NCBI RefSeq assembly: GCF_009371975.2
Contig: NZ_VIKT02000004.1
Span: forward strand, 62,001-126,000
DNA length: 64,000 nucleotides
Source of the DNA: Microcella pacifica
GTDB taxonomy: Bacteria > Actinomycetota > Actinomycetes > Actinomycetales > Microbacteriaceae
Reading direction: 5' to 3'
A model generated the notes under the pieces. It was given only the letters and a program-made list of their open reading frames with translations. It was not told the origin of the DNA and made no database searches. Below are positions 54,325-64,000 of the stretch, in pieces; positions within the stretch are counted from its first letter, which is position 1; every line of letters begins with the position of its first letter. The position numbers and the translations under genes are program-made.

Positions 54325-56733
54325 TCAGCCGCCCGGTCGCGCCCCGCCCCGGGCGTGCTCGCCGGCGACACCGCGTTCCGTCCACACCAACCACGACCCG
54401 GGTTGCTCCCCCGGCGCGAGCAGCACGAGCCCGTGCAGGTCGGAGCGCGCCGTGAGTGCCCCCGACGCGACAACGGCGTCGAGCGCCTCGGGCGTCGGGT
54501 GGCCGTAGCCGTTGTCCGCGCCGACCCCGATGAGCGCGACCGCAGGCGAGGCGCGCGCATACAGCTCGGCCTCTTGGTCGGCCGCACCGTGGTGCGCGAC
54601 CGTGATCGCATCGACGGGATGCACGGCACCGAGCAGCGCGCGCTGGCCAGCCGCACCCACATCGCCGAGGGTCAGCAGGCTCGGGCAGCCCGCGCACTGC
54701 GGCCCGGGGCGCCACTCCAGGACGATGCTCGCGTCGTTGCCGGGCTCGACCCCGCGGTGGTCGGGTGGCGCGAGCACTCGCCAGGTGTAGCCGCCGAGCG
54801 CCCCGACTTCCCCGGCAGCGACCTCGTGCACCGTCGCACCGGCAGCGACGAGCCCCTCGACCACGGCCTCGTCGGCGGGCCGCCCGGTCGGCCCCACCAG
54901 AACGCGCTCGGCCATTCCGTGCACGACCTCGACCGCGCCGACGTGGTCGTCATCGAAGTGGGTGAGCACGAGCAGGTCGACGCGCTGGATGCCGAGGGTG
55001 TCGAGACAGCGCTGCAAGAGCGCAGCATCCCGCCCCGTATCGATGAGCGCGACCTGGCCGCCGTGCCGCACGAGCAGCGCGTCGCCCTGGCCCACGTCGC
55101 ACTGCGCGATGCGCCACTCGGCGGGGCGCTGCAGTAGCGCGAGTGCGTGAGCTCCCGCCGTCGCCCCTGCGACGACGACGAGCAGCACGGCGCCCGAGAG
55201 CGCCAGCCTCCGGCGCAAGCGCGCCGATCCGAGCCGCGCGGGCACGCCGACAACGAGCAGCCCCACCGTCGTCAGCACCGCGAGAAGCACGGCACCCAGA
55301 CCGCCCTCCGGCCACGGCAGCACGGCTCCCGGCAGCGAGGAGGCGACGGTCGCGATGCCCGCGATCCACGCGGAGGGCAACCAGGCGACTGCCGCGACGA
55401 CCGTCGCGAGCGGCGGCACGAGGGGCGCGAGCAGGCACGCGATCATGCCGAGAATCGTCGCGACCGGAGCCGCGGGGGCCGCGAGCACATTGGCGAGCAC
55501 ACCCATGAGCGGCACCTCAGGCGCGAGCAGGATGAGCACCGGCTGGCACACGAGCTGCGCGGCGAGCGGTACGGCGATCCACAGCGCGAGCCCCGCAGGC
55601 ATCACCGAGCGCAGTCGCTCGGCGAGCGGCCCGGCGAGGACGAGGAGCGCCGCCGTCGCCAGCACCGACAGTACGAAACCGTAGGAGCGCGCGATCCACG
55701 GGTCGAGCACGAGGATGCCGAAGACGGCGACGGCGAGTACGGGCAGCCCCTGCGCGGGCCGCCCGCTCGCGAGGGCGAGCAGCACGACGGCGGCCATGAC
55801 GGCGGCGCGCACGACGCTCGGCTCGGGCGTCACGAGCAGCACGAAGCCGCCGAGCGCCGCGAGCGCGACGCCGATGCGCACGGGCCGCGGCCACCGCAGC
55901 AGCGCGCCGACCCCGAGCACGAGGCCGACGACGATCGCGCAGTTCGCCCCCGAGACCGCGGTGAGGTGACTGAGGGCGCTGCGCTTCATCGCGGCGTCGA
56001 GCTCGTCCGACACCGCCGACGTGTCGCCGATCGCGAGGCCCGGCAGCAGCGCGGCCCCGTCGCCCGCGAAGGGCTGCATGAGGTCGAGGAAGCGGTCGCG
56101 CAGCGCATCCGTCGCACCGAGCAGCGGCGGCGCACCCCGCACCGGCTGCAGCTCGCTGAGCACGCGCGCGAGGGCCACCCGGTCGTCGCCCGGCTCCACC
56201 GGGATGAGCCGCACCGCACCCTCGAGCCGCAGGCCGAGCGGCCAGCGCCCCTGCGCCTCGACCCCGAGCAGGCGCACCGGCACGCTCACCGCGTAGGTGA
56301 CGCCATCACGATCGGTCACGCGCTCCAGGCGGCCATCGACGGATGCTCCGCGCCAGCCCGCCCCGTCCTCGAGCTCCCCGGTCGCGGCACCGGCGACCGT
56401 CTGCTCGAGCACGATCACGACCTCGAGCCTCTCCCCTAAGGCCAGCGCGTCACGCACGGGCGCGGGCTCGCGCGACCCCGCCGCAACGCCCACCGCCGCG
56501 CCGAGCGCGGCGCTGACGAGCAGCGCGGGCACGACGAGGGATCCGGCGCGGAGCCCGACGGGTGCGCCTGTACGACTGCGCCCACGCCGCTCGAGCACGA
56601 CCACCCCCAGCGCCCCGAGCGCCGAGACCGTGGCGACCCCGAACCCCACCGCCCCCGCCGACGGCAGCCCGATGAGCACCATGACCACGACCCAGCCGAG
56701 CCCCACCGGCACGGCGAGGCGCGCGTCGGTCAC
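54325..56733 (-). CDS. comEC: ComEC/Rec2 DNA-translocation protein
   Basis: 802 residues. N-terminal helices, OB-like domain (~80-200), the Competence membrane domain (ALLPGLAIGDTSAV, SHLTAVSGANCAIVVGLVLG; about ten helices) and a C-terminal metallo-beta-lactamase-like domain (DVGQGDALLVRHGG, LTHFDDDHVGAVEVVHG). ComEC imports single-stranded DNA during transformation. Overlaps comEA by 4 bp. The gene is intact in frame, so natural competence is possible, although the type IV pilus genes are not in this window. Confidence 0.95.
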   Translation of the reverse strand: MTDARLAVPVGLGWVVVMVLIGLPSAGAVGFGVATVSALGALGVVVLERRGRSRTGAPVGLRAGSLVVPALLVSAALGAAVGVAAGSREPAPVRDALALGERLEVVIVLEQTVAGAATGELEDGAGWRGASVDGRLERVTDRDGVTYAVSVPVRLLGVEAQGRWPLGLRLEGAVRLIPVEPGDDRVALARVLSELQPVRGAPPLLGATDALRDRFLDLMQPFAGDGAALLPGLAIGDTSAVSDELDAAMKRSALSHLTAVSGANCAIVVGLVLGVGALLRWPRPVRIGVALAALGGFVLLVTPEPSVVRAAVMAAVVLLALASGRPAQGLPVLAVAVFGILVLDPWIARSYGFVLSVLATAALLVLAGPLAERLRSVMPAGLALWIAVPLAAQLVCQPVLILLAPEVPLMGVLANVLAAPAAPVATILGMIACLLAPLVPPLATVVAAVAWLPSAWIAGIATVASSLPGAVLPWPEGGLGAVLLAVLTTVGLLVVGVPARLGSARLRRRLALSGAVLLVVVAGATAGAHALALLQRPAEWRIAQCDVGQGDALLVRHGGQVALIDTGRDAALLQRCLDTLGIQRVDLLVLTHFDDDHVGAVEVVHGMAERVLVGPTGRPADEAVVEGLVAAGATVHEVAAGEVGALGGYTWRVLAPPDHRGVEPGNDASIVLEWRPGPQCAGCPSLLTLGDVGAAGQRALLGAVHPVDAITVAHHGAADQEAELYARASPAVALIGVGADNGYGHPTPEALDAVVASGALTARSDLHGLVLLAPGEQPGSWLVWTERGVAGEHARGGARPGG

Positions 56734-57425
56734 ACCGTCACCTGGTCACGAAAGCCGTCGAGGGTCTTCTGCCCGATGCCCGAGACGGCGAGCAACTCAT
56801 CGACCGCGCGAAAGCCCCCGTTGGCGTCGCGCCACGCGATGATGCGGCCCGCGAGCGCGGGACCGATGCCGGGCAGCGTCTCGAGTGCTGCCGCGTCGGC
56901 AGTGTTGATGTTGACGAGCCCCGACCCTGTGCCCGCGCCTGCACCGCTCGCGGCGCCCGCACCGGGCGGCGGAACCTCCCCGACCCGCGGCACGTACAGC
57001 TGCTCCCCGTCGACGACGACGCGCGCCAGGTTCACCCCGCCCAGGTCGGCCTCGTCGGTAGGCCCGCGTGCGGCAGCGATCGCGTCGACGACGCGGGAGC
57101 CCGCGGGCAGCACGACGATGCCGGGCTCGACGACCGCGCCGTGCACGTGCAGCACGAGCCGTGCGGCCTCGGGCGACGGATCGAGGATGCCCGGCTCGCT
57201 GGGCGGCTCGAGCACAGCATCCCGGCCAGCCTCGTCAGTCGACCCACCGCCACCGGCACCCGCATCACCCACGGCAACGACCTCACCGCCCGGCGTCACG
57301 ATCGCCGCGACGACCGCGGCCCCCACCCCGAGCAGGGCGAGCACGACGACTCCCGTGACGGCCGCCCGCACGCGCACGCCGCGCCGGGCCGGTCCGCCGA
57401 GCTGCGCGGGGGCGAGGTCACTCAC
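56730..57425 (-). CDS. comEA: ComEA DNA receptor
   Basis: 231 residues. One transmembrane anchor (~21-44: VTGVVVLALLGVGAAVVAAIV), a Gly/Ser-rich stalk, a SLBB domain (~90-145: LVLHVHGAVVEPGIVVLPAG), a Gly/Ala linker, and a C-terminal helix-hairpin-helix pair (VNINTADAAALETLPGIGPALAGRI). Binds double-stranded DNA outside the membrane and passes it to ComEC. Starts the comEA-comEC operon, downstream of leuS. Confidence 0.94.
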   Translation of the reverse strand: MSDLAPAQLGGPARRGVRVRAAVTGVVVLALLGVGAAVVAAIVTPGGEVVAVGDAGAGGGGSTDEAGRDAVLEPPSEPGILDPSPEAARLVLHVHGAVVEPGIVVLPAGSRVVDAIAAARGPTDEADLGGVNLARVVVDGEQLYVPRVGEVPPPGAGAASGAGAGTGSGLVNINTADAAALETLPGIGPALAGRIIAWRDANGGFRAVDELLAVSGIGQKTLDGFRDQVTV

Positions 57426-57486
57426 GCACGGAGGCTAGGCGCACCCCCGACACTCACGAGCGCCGCGCGGGAAACCGGGGAGAGCC

Positions 57487-60060
57487 CTACTTCTTGGTCG
57501 CGATGTTGACGACCCGCGGGGCGCGCGCGATGACCTGCGCGATCTCGCGGTCGCCGATGGCCCGCTGCACGGCCGCGGAGGCCCGCGCGAGCGCCTCGAG
57601 CTCGTCGTTGCCGATCTTAGGGCTCACCTCGAGCCGGTCGCGCACCTTGCCGTCGACCTGCACGACCGCGGTCACCTGGTCCTCGACGAGCAGCAGAGGG
57701 TCGGCCTTGCGCCAGCCGGCGAAGGCCACGAGGGTCTCCTTCGTGCCGTCGAAGTGGCCGAGGCGCTGCCACATGTCGTCCGCCGTGTGGGGTGCGTAGA
57801 GCGAGAGACCGACCGCGACGACCTCGACGGCCTCGCGCACCGCGGGGTCGCCCGCGCCAGGCCCCGAGTCGATGGCCTTGCGGATGGCGTTGACGAGCTC
57901 CATCGTGCGCGCGACGCCCACGTTGAACTTGAACGCCTCGATGAGCCCCGGCACTTCCGAGAGGTACTTGTGGGTCACGCGGCGCAGCGCCGTATCGCCC
58001 GTCTCCGGGTCGGCGCCGACGGGCGCGGTGACCTCGCCCGACAGCCGCCAGGCGCGGGCGAGGAACTTCTGCGAGCCCGTGACCGACACGTCGGCCCAGT
58101 CGATGTCGTCCTCCGGCGGGCCGGCGAACGCCATCGTGAGGCGCACGGCGTCGACGCCGAACCGGTCGAGCTCCTCGGTGAAGTACACGAGGTTGCCCTT
58201 CGACTTCGACATCTTCGCGCCGTCGAGAATGACCATGCCCTGGTTGAGCAGGGCGCTGAACGGCTCGGTGAAGCTCACGTACCCGAGGTCGAAGAGCACC
58301 TTCGTGATGAAGCGCGCGTACAGCAGGTGCAGGATCGCGTGCTCGACGCCGCCGATGTACTGGTCGACGGGCGCCCACTTCTCGGCCTGTGCGGGGTCGA
58401 ACGCCTTCGTCGAGTCGCGCGGGTCGAGGAAGCGCAGGAAATACCAGGAGGAGTCGACGAAGGTGTCCATCGTGTCCGTGTCGCGGCGTGCGGGGCGCCC
58501 GTCGGGCGTCGTCGTCGCGACCCACTCCTCGAGGCCGCCGAGGGGCGAGGTGCCCTTCGGCTTGAGGTCCATGCCCTTCTCCCACGGCAGTTCGAGGGGC
58601 AGAGCATCCTGCTCCAGGGGCACCTCCTCGCCGTCCTCCGTGTACATGATCGGAATGGGCGTGCCCCAGTACCGCTGGCGGCTGATGAGCCAATCGCGCA
58701 GGCGATAGGTCTTGGATGCTCGGCCCGTGCCGCGCTCCTCGAGCAGCTCGATCGCCCGCTTGATGGCGTTCGACTTGCTGAGGCCGTCGAGGGGCCCCGA
58801 GTTGATGAGGCGCCCGTCGCCCGTGAGAGCCTCCCCCGTGATGGCCGGGTCGATGGTCGGCGGCTCCTCGTTGAGCATCTCCTCGGTGATGACGGGAATC
58901 GTGCCCGTCATGGGCGCGGTCGTGTCGACGACCATGCGAATGGGCAGGTCGTACGTGCGGGCGAAGTCGAGGTCGCGCTGGTCGTGCGCGGGCACGGCCA
59001 TGATCGCGCCGTGGCCGTAGTCGGCGAGCACGTAGTCGGCCGCCCAGACGGGGATGCGCTCGCCGCTCACGGGGTTGATCGCCCAGCGGTCGAGGAAGAC
59101 GCCGGTCTTGTCGCGCGTGGCGTCCTGCCGGTCGATCTCGCTCTTCTTCTGCGCCTGCTCGAGGTAGTCCTGGAACGCGGCGCGCACCTCGGGCGTCGAC
59201 CCACTCGCGAGCTCGGCGGCAAGATCGCTATCGGGGGCGACGACCATGAACGTGGCGCCGAAGAGCGTGTCGGGGCGCGTCGTGAACACCGTCACGGGTG
59301 CCTCGTGGCCCTCGATGACGAAGTCGACGTCGGCGCCGACGGAGCGGCCGATCCAGTTGCGCTGCATCGACAGCACCTTGGCGGGCCACGAGCCCTCGAG
59401 CTGGTTGAGGTCGTCGAGCAGGCGGTCGGCGTAGTCGGTGATCTTGAAGTACCACTGGGTGAGCTTCTTCTTCACGACGACCGCGCCGGACCGGTCGGAG
59501 GTGCCGTCGGGCAGCACCTGCTCGTTGGCGAGCACCGTCTGGTCGACCGGGTCCCAGTTGACCCAGCTGTCCTTGCGGTAGGCGAGGCCCTTCTTGTACA
59601 TCTCGAGGAACAGCCACTGGTTCCAGCGGTAGTACTCGGGGTCGGAGGTGTGCAGCACGCGGTCCCAGTCGAAGCTCGCGGCGTAGCGCTTCATCGACGC
59701 CTTCTGCTGCTCGATGTTCTCGTACGTCCACTCGCGCGGGTCGGCGCCGCGCTTGATGGCGGCGTTCTCGGCGGGCAGGCCGAACGAGTCCCAGCCGATC
59801 GGGTGCAGCACCGTGAAGCCGCGCTGGCGCCAGTAGCGCGCGACGATGTCGCCGAGCGCGTAGACCTCGGCGTGCCCCATGTGCAGGTCGCCCGAGGGGT
59901 AGGGGAACATGTCGAGGATGTACTTGCGCGGCTTGGACTCGGGCGCGTCGGAGGTCGAGAACGGCGCGAGCTCCTCCCACACCGGCGCCCAGCGCGCCTC
60001 GATGCGGCGGAAGTCGTAGTCGTTCTCGTCGTGCTCGTCGTGGTGGCTCACGCTGCTCAC
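57487..60060 (-). CDS. leuS: Leucyl-tRNA synthetase
   Basis: 857 residues, class I synthetase. HIGH-type motif [19 protein letters not shown], editing (CP1) domain in the middle, and KMSKS motif [14 protein letters not shown]. Start ATG 60060 ([17 protein letters not shown]) with an acidic/His start typical of actinobacterial LeuS. Charges tRNA-Leu. comEA follows after 61 bp. Secure. Confidence 0.97.
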   Translation of the reverse strand: MSSVSHHDEHDENDYDFRRIEARWAPVWEELAPFSTSDAPESKPRKYILDMFPYPSGDLHMGHAEVYALGDIVARYWRQRGFTVLHPIGWDSFGLPAENAAIKRGADPREWTYENIEQQKASMKRYAASFDWDRVLHTSDPEYYRWNQWLFLEMYKKGLAYRKDSWVNWDPVDQTVLANEQVLPDGTSDRSGAVVVKKKLTQWYFKITDYADRLLDDLNQLEGSWPAKVLSMQRNWIGRSVGADVDFVIEGHEAPVTVFTTRPDTLFGATFMVVAPDSDLAAELASGSTPEVRAAFQDYLEQAQKKSEIDRQDATRDKTGVFLDRWAINPVSGERIPVWAADYVLADYGHGAIMAVPAHDQRDLDFARTYDLPIRMVVDTTAPMTGTIPVITEEMLNEEPPTIDPAITGEALTGDGRLINSGPLDGLSKSNAIKRAIELLEERGTGRASKTYRLRDWLISRQRYWGTPIPIMYTEDGEEVPLEQDALPLELPWEKGMDLKPKGTSPLGGLEEWVATTTPDGRPARRDTDTMDTFVDSSWYFLRFLDPRDSTKAFDPAQAEKWAPVDQYIGGVEHAILHLLYARFITKVLFDLGYVSFTEPFSALLNQGMVILDGAKMSKSKGNLVYFTEELDRFGVDAVRLTMAFAGPPEDDIDWADVSVTGSQKFLARAWRLSGEVTAPVGADPETGDTALRRVTHKYLSEVPGLIEAFKFNVGVARTMELVNAIRKAIDSGPGAGDPAVREAVEVVAVGLSLYAPHTADDMWQRLGHFDGTKETLVAFAGWRKADPLLLVEDQVTAVVQVDGKVRDRLEVSPKIGNDELEALARASAAVQRAIGDREIAQVIARAPRVVNIATKK

Positions 60061-60139
60061 AGTTCTCTCACTCGCGGTGCTACAGGGGGTGGGTGCTCGT
60101 GCGGCGGCAGGCGGCGATGGCCGCGCCCGGCACGAACTC

Positions 60140-61573
60140 TCAGGGTACCGGGTGCTCCTGCGCGCCGAGCGCTCGCAGCAGGGCCGCAGCCTTGAGGTGC
60201 ATCTCGGCCGTCTCCTCCGCCGGCTCGCTCAGCGCGGTCACGCCGCCGCCCGCTCCGATCGTCGCCGTCCGCCCCTCCAGCAGGATGCTGCGGATGACCA
60301 TCGCCAGGTCGGCCGAGCCGTCCGCGCCGAGGTAGCCGAAGGCGCCGGAGTACACGCCGCGCGGCCCCGCCTCCCACTCGGCGAGCAGCTCGATCGCCCG
60401 CCGCTTGGGCGCGCCCGTCATCGACCCGGCGGGCAGGCACGCCGCGACCGCGTCGAGCGCGTCGAGGCCCTCCCGCAGCCGCCCTTGCACGGTGGAGACG
60501 AGCTGGTGCACGTGCGCGTAGCTCTCCACCTCGAGCAGCCCTGTGACGGCGACCGTGCCGACCTCGCCCACGCGGGAGAGGTCGTTGCGCATGAGGTCGA
60601 CGATCATGAGGTTCTCGGCCTGCTCCTTGTCGCTCGCCTTCAGCTCCGCGGCGAGCGCCGCATCCCGCACGGGGTCGGCGTGGCGCGGCCGCGTGCCCTT
60701 GATGGGGCGCGTGCTCACCGTGCCATCGCTCACGCGCAGGAACGTCTCGGGGCTCGCACTCAGCAGAGTGGTGCCGCCGATGCGCAGCAGCGCCCCGTGG
60801 TGGGCGGGGCTGCCGCGCCGCAGCCGGCGATACACCTCGACGGGGTCGTGGTCCGCGTCGTGGGCGCCCACCACGCTCGCCTGCGTCGTGAGGCACAGCT
60901 GGTACGCCTCTCCTTCGCGGATCGCCTCCTGGCAGCGGGCCACGAGCGCCGCGTAGTGGGCGTCGTCGTCGCGCCACACGGCGGTGGCCGGTTGCGGGTC
61001 GGCGACGGGGGGCGGGGATGCTGCGCTCGCGCCGCGCACGAGCTCGAGCATCCGGTGCCGCCAGTCGGCGAGCTCGCCGCTCCACTGCCCCGTACCTGCT
61101 TCGTCGAGCGCCACGAGACTGACGGTGCCCGCCTCGTGGTCGATGAGCACGCCGCGGTCGACGCACAGCCACGCCGCACGGTGGTGACCCGGCACAGGCG
61201 GAACGGGCATGCCCATGGTCTCGCCCCGCAGCTCGTAGCCGAACCAGCCGACGAGCCCGAGCGGCACCGCGTCGTCGGCGCTGTCGCCTGCACCGTCGCG
61301 CTGCCGGCCGAGCGCGGACATGTCGGCGAGCGCCGCCCGCAGTGCCGGCAGCACGGGCTCCCCCTCCGGCAGGGGCACACGCTCGCCCACGGCGAGGAGG
61401 CTGCGGCCGGTGCGCGCCCCTACGCCGCTGTCGAGCCAGACGAGGCCGTCGGCGTCGGGGTGGGCGGCGTCGAGCCGCAGCAGGAGCGCCTCGGCGTCCA
61501 GCGCGGGCAGGCCTGCGAAGTCACCGTGGTCGCCGACGCGCCCGAGGGGCTCGACGAGCAGACCGTGACGCAT
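60140..61573 (-). CDS. pabB: Aminodeoxychorismate synthase component I
   Basis: 477 residues, chorismate-binding enzyme making 4-amino-4-deoxychorismate for folate. Motifs [24 protein letters not shown] (PIKGT lysine), [32 protein letters not shown]. Start ATG 61573 ([11 protein letters not shown]) with AGGA eight bases away; a longer frame to 62269 is antisense to pabC. The adjacent divergent lyase fits the same pathway. Isochorismate or anthranilate synthase is less likely because the PIKGT motif points to PabB. Confidence 0.9.
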   Translation of the reverse strand: MRHGLLVEPLGRVGDHGDFAGLPALDAEALLLRLDAAHPDADGLVWLDSGVGARTGRSLLAVGERVPLPEGEPVLPALRAALADMSALGRQRDGAGDSADDAVPLGLVGWFGYELRGETMGMPVPPVPGHHRAAWLCVDRGVLIDHEAGTVSLVALDEAGTGQWSGELADWRHRMLELVRGASAASPPPVADPQPATAVWRDDDAHYAALVARCQEAIREGEAYQLCLTTQASVVGAHDADHDPVEVYRRLRRGSPAHHGALLRIGGTTLLSASPETFLRVSDGTVSTRPIKGTRPRHADPVRDAALAAELKASDKEQAENLMIVDLMRNDLSRVGEVGTVAVTGLLEVESYAHVHQLVSTVQGRLREGLDALDAVAACLPAGSMTGAPKRRAIELLAEWEAGPRGVYSGAFGYLGADGSADLAMVIRSILLEGRTATIGAGGGVTALSEPAEETAEMHLKAAALLRALGAQEHPVP

Positions 61574-61585
61574 ACGCTGAATCCT

Positions 61586-62383
61586 ATGAGTGAGGCACTG
61601 CACGTCTGGCGCGGGTCCACCGCGACCGACGGCCCGTGGCAGCCGGTCGACTGGTGCGACCCGCACGCGGGCGCCGTGCTCGCGGCCGACTCGTGGCGCG
61701 TCGTCGACGGCGCAGCGCGCGGCCTGCACCACCACCGCGATCGCTTCCTCGGCAGTGTCGCCGCACTCCTGGGCGAGGCGACCGAGCCGCAGGCGTTCTG
61801 GAGTGCGGCGCTCGCCCTCATCCCGAGCGAGGGCGACTGGTTTCCCCGTGTGGAGCTGCGGGCTCGCGGCGAGGGCGCGCAACTCTCCCTGCGCGTGCGC
61901 CCCACCCCCGCCACGAGCACGGAGGCCGTCGTCGCCACGGCACCGCACGACCCTCGCATCCAGCCGCGCATCAAGGGCCCTGACCTGGAGTCGCTGCAGC
62001 GCCTGCGCACGCTCGTGCAGCCGCACGGCGCGCAGGAGGCGATCATCCTCACTCCCACGGCGGAGGTCGTCGAGGGCGCGTACAGCTCGCTCGTGTGGTG
62101 GCGGGACGGGGTACTGCATCGCGTGGATGACGCTCTGCCGCGCATCCCGAGCGTCACCGAGCGCATCGTGACCGACGCGGCGACGGCAGAGGGTGTCGAG
62201 GTGCGCGCGGTGCAGGCGCACCCGCGCGACTTCGACGGCGCCGAGCTCTGGGTGCTGAGCGCCCTGCACGGCCTGCGGGTCGCGACCGACTGGGTGCAGG
62301 GGCCGCAGCTGGTTGTCGAGCCGGGGCGCGCCGAGCGAGGGCGGGTGTGGCTCGACGCCGCCCGTCGCCCGCTACTCCACTGA
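61586..62383 (+). CDS. pabC: Aminodeoxychorismate lyase-like class IV aminotransferase
   Basis: 265 residues. Class IV PLP fold: catalytic Lys in RIKGPDLESLQRLR and PLP-binding EVVEGAYSSLVWWRDG. It converts aminodeoxychorismate to p-aminobenzoate plus pyruvate. It starts head to head with pabB, only 12 bp between start codons, with no clear ribosome site. A branched-chain or D-amino-acid aminotransferase is possible, but the neighbourhood argues for PabC. Confidence 0.82.
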   Translation: MSEALHVWRGSTATDGPWQPVDWCDPHAGAVLAADSWRVVDGAARGLHHHRDRFLGSVAALLGEATEPQAFWSAALALIPSEGDWFPRVELRARGEGAQLSLRVRPTPATSTEAVVATAPHDPRIQPRIKGPDLESLQRLRTLVQPHGAQEAIILTPTAEVVEGAYSSLVWWRDGVLHRVDDALPRIPSVTERIVTDAATAEGVEVRAVQAHPRDFDGAELWVLSALHGLRVATDWVQGPQLVVEPGRAERGRVWLDAARRPLLH

Positions 62384-62431
62384 GCGCCGCGCGTCGCCCG
62401 CTGTTCACCTGAGCGGAGTACACCAGGGCCT

Positions 62432-63076
62432 GTGGATGCCCTCACCGAGTGGGTCGTCGCCGCGGCCGCATCGCCCTGGGCGCTGCCCGTCACGGCTCTC
62501 CTCACCGTCGCCGACGCGTTTCTCGTGGTCGTGCCGAGCGAGACGGTCGTCGTGGCTCTCGGTTCCCTCGCCGTGTCGGAGGGCACCCCGAACCCGTTCC
62601 TGCTCGTGCTCGTCGCCGCCCTCGCGGCTGTGGTGGGCGACAGTCTCACGTTCCTGCTCGGCAGCCGCCTCGGGGCGCCGCTGCTCGCCCGCGTGCGGCA
62701 CGCCCGTGTGCGGGCCGTGTTCGCGTGGGCGGGCGAGAACCTGCAGCGGCGCGCGGCGCTCGTCATCCTCATCGCCCGCTACATTCCGTTCGGTCGCGTC
62801 GCCGTCAACCTCGTGGCGGGCGCCACAGGCTTCCCGTACCGCCGCTACCTGCCCCTGAGCCTGCTCGCCTGCTCGGCCTGGGCGGTCTACAACGTGGGGG
62901 TGGGTGCGGCCTTCGGCGCGTGGCTCGGCGACTACCCCGTGGTCGCCGTCGTCGTGTCGATCGTGGTCGCCATCGCGGTCGGTCTCGTGATCGACGCGGT
63001 GCGCATGCGACGAGAGGCTGCGCGGGGCCCCCGAGTAGGGGACACCACGACGGGGGACACCACGACGGGGGGATGA
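62432..63076 (+). CDS. DedA-family membrane protein
   Basis: 214 residues with about five hydrophobic segments. Typical DedA elements: ALLTVADAFLVVVPSETVVVALG, AAVVGDSLTFLLGSRLG, and RYIPFGRVAVNLVAGATGFPYRRYLPLS with the conserved R-x3-G/P-x3-G motif. DedA proteins are lipid transporters or flippases. The C-terminal tail (GDTTTGDTTTGG) is encoded by two copies of GGGGACACCACGACG in tandem (63038-63070). Start GTG 62432 lacks a strong ribosome site; 48 bp after pabC. Confidence 0.85.
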   Translation: MDALTEWVVAAAASPWALPVTALLTVADAFLVVVPSETVVVALGSLAVSEGTPNPFLLVLVAALAAVVGDSLTFLLGSRLGAPLLARVRHARVRAVFAWAGENLQRRAALVILIARYIPFGRVAVNLVAGATGFPYRRYLPLSLLACSAWAVYNVGVGAAFGAWLGDYPVVAVVVSIVVAIAVGLVIDAVRMRREAARGPRVGDTTTGDTTTGG

Positions 63077-63160
63077 CGAATCATCGCTCCTGAGCCCCTC
63101 GCCCCTTACACTGACGGGGGCCGGTGTTCCACAACCGGCGAACAAGGGGGAACGATAATC

Positions 63161-64000
63161 GTGGCAGAAGACGACTACGGTCGCGTTCCGGCGGGCTGGT
63201 ATCCCGACCCGCTCGGACTGCCGCAGCTGCGCTGGTGGGACAACACCGCGTGGACCGAGCACGTCTCCGACGCCCGCCAGCCGATGGTGCCGACCGAGGC
63301 TCCCACCGCTCCCGCGGCCCCGACGATGTTCGCCGACGACGACCTCCCCCGGCGTCGAGACCTCCGTACCGCGTCGACCCCTGAGGATGCTCCGCTCGAC
63401 GACCCCGCACGGGAGGGCTCCGAGCCCGAGCAGCCGGCCGTGCAGCAGCCCACCGCGAACGTACTGCGCCAGCTCGCCCCGCCGACGACGGGGGCCGTGC
63501 CGCAGCTCATCGAGCCCGGCGAGCAGGGCCAGCAGTCCGCGCAGCAGCAGTCGGCCGCGCCCCGCAGTGCCTCGTCTGCCCCCGCGAGCGGGCGGCCCGC
63601 CAACTCCGCTGCTGAGGCTTTCGCCGCGGCCGCCTTCGCCGACCTGCAGGCCGAATCCGAGCTCAAACCGCCGCAGGATCCGGCGCCCTCCCCCTGGGTT
63701 CCGCTGCAGCGCGACACCGACAGCGCGCCCGGATCGACGCCGGAGTCGACGCCCGGCCCCGTCTCGGCGAGCGGCAGTGCGCCGTGGGATCTCGGCGCGG
63801 GCTCGGCCCCGCAGCAGGGCAGCGCGCCCCACTACGGCTCGGCTCCGCAGCGGGGTTCGGCGCCGCAGTACGGCAGCGCGCCCCAGTACGGCTCCGCCCC
63901 GCAGTACGGTTCCGCTCCGCAGGGGTCAGCGCCGCAGTACGGCTCGGCACCTCAGTACGGCAGCGCCCCGCAGTACGGCTCCGCTCCCCAATACGGCAGC
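63161..64000 (+). CDS. DUF2510 protein with SAPQYG tandem repeats, truncated by the window
   Basis: Starts at GTG 63161 with AAGGGGG upstream and has no stop before 64000. N-terminal DUF2510 domain AGWYPDPLGLPQLRWWDN (residues ~10-34), an acidic Pro/Ala/Gln-rich region, and from about 63,790 a run of hexapeptides SAPQYG with variants (SAPHYG, SAPQRG, one shortened SAPQG). In Actinobacteria such proteins commonly continue into one or more membrane helices. Intrinsically disordered; function unknown. Confidence 0.8.
   Translation, partial: MAEDDYGRVPAGWYPDPLGLPQLRWWDNTAWTEHVSDARQPMVPTEAPTAPAAPTMFADDDLPRRRDLRTASTPEDAPLDDPAREGSEPEQPAVQQPTANVLRQLAPPTTGAVPQLIEPGEQGQQSAQQQSAAPRSASSAPASGRPANSAAEAFAAAAFADLQAESELKPPQDPAPSPWVPLQRDTDSAPGSTPESTPGPVSASGSAPWDLGAGSAPQQGSAPHYGSAPQRGSAPQYGSAPQYGSAPQYGSAPQGSAPQYGSAPQYGSAPQYGSAPQYGS

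Overview
The window comes from a high-GC actinobacterium, most likely a member of the Microbacteriaceae. The signs are GC-rich third codon positions, frequent GTG starts, dense 4-bp start/stop overlaps and typical actinobacterial gene neighbourhoods: nrtR-nadA-nadB, hrcA-dnaJ-rsmE-hit-phoH-ybeY-CBS protein-era, comEA-comEC-holA beside rpsT-lepA, and truB/ribF. I cannot name the genus. No tRNA, rRNA, CRISPR array or recognisable transposase was seen.

Layout. 1-3.6 kb: NAD de novo synthesis under an NrtR-type repressor; nadB runs off the left edge. 3.8-9.8 kb: a TRIC-family channel, a nucleotide-sugar-epimerase-like oxidoreductase, leuA with a probable leucine attenuator, and a two-component system with a 35-codon ORF between kinase and regulator. 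9.9-17.2 kb: a long minus-strand housekeeping cluster for ribosome maturation and protein folding, headed by a CIRCE operator in front of hrcA. 17.4-24.4 kb: DUF4870 membrane proteins, hemW, a flavin monooxygenase, a HAD phosphatase, truB, panE and small membrane proteins. 24.7-31.5 kb: a deoxyribose-phosphate locus (SorC regulator, deoC, one complete and one catalytically incomplete aldehyde dehydrogenase), with a divergent ROK kinase and an MFS exporter. 31.5-34.6 kb: small unknown proteins and ribF.

34.6-50.3 kb is a probable acquired island, entered through 600 bp of gene-poor, lower-GC DNA. It carries two divergent operons and a regulator. One operon encodes a solute-binding protein, two permeases, a GH38 alpha-mannosidase, an FAD oxidoreductase and a phosphotriesterase-like hydrolase. 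The other encodes two Gfo/Idh/MocA oxidoreductases, an SDR and a ROK kinase. They are joined by a GntR/UTRA regulator and a SIS-domain protein with a KDPG-type aldolase. A shared promoter/operator motif links all three transcription units. The set looks like an oxidative route for a mannose-containing glycan or glycoside, but no sugar-acid dehydratase is present. 50.3-64 kb returns to core genes: lepA, rpsT, holA, comEC, comEA, leuS, head-to-head pabB/pabC, a DedA protein and a DUF2510 protein cut by the right edge.

Two genome-scale patterns stand out. First, a family of 99-100 bp elements has 18-nt inverted arms (TCTCCACAATTCAGGAGA at one end, its complement at the other) and an invariant internal GGCGTGTCG at a fixed distance from the arms. 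There are five complete copies between genes, plus partial copies fused in frame into nadB. Second, the octamer GGATGCTC/GAGCATCC occurs about 32 times, far above expectation, but not once between 28.4 and 52.8 kb, the stretch containing the island.
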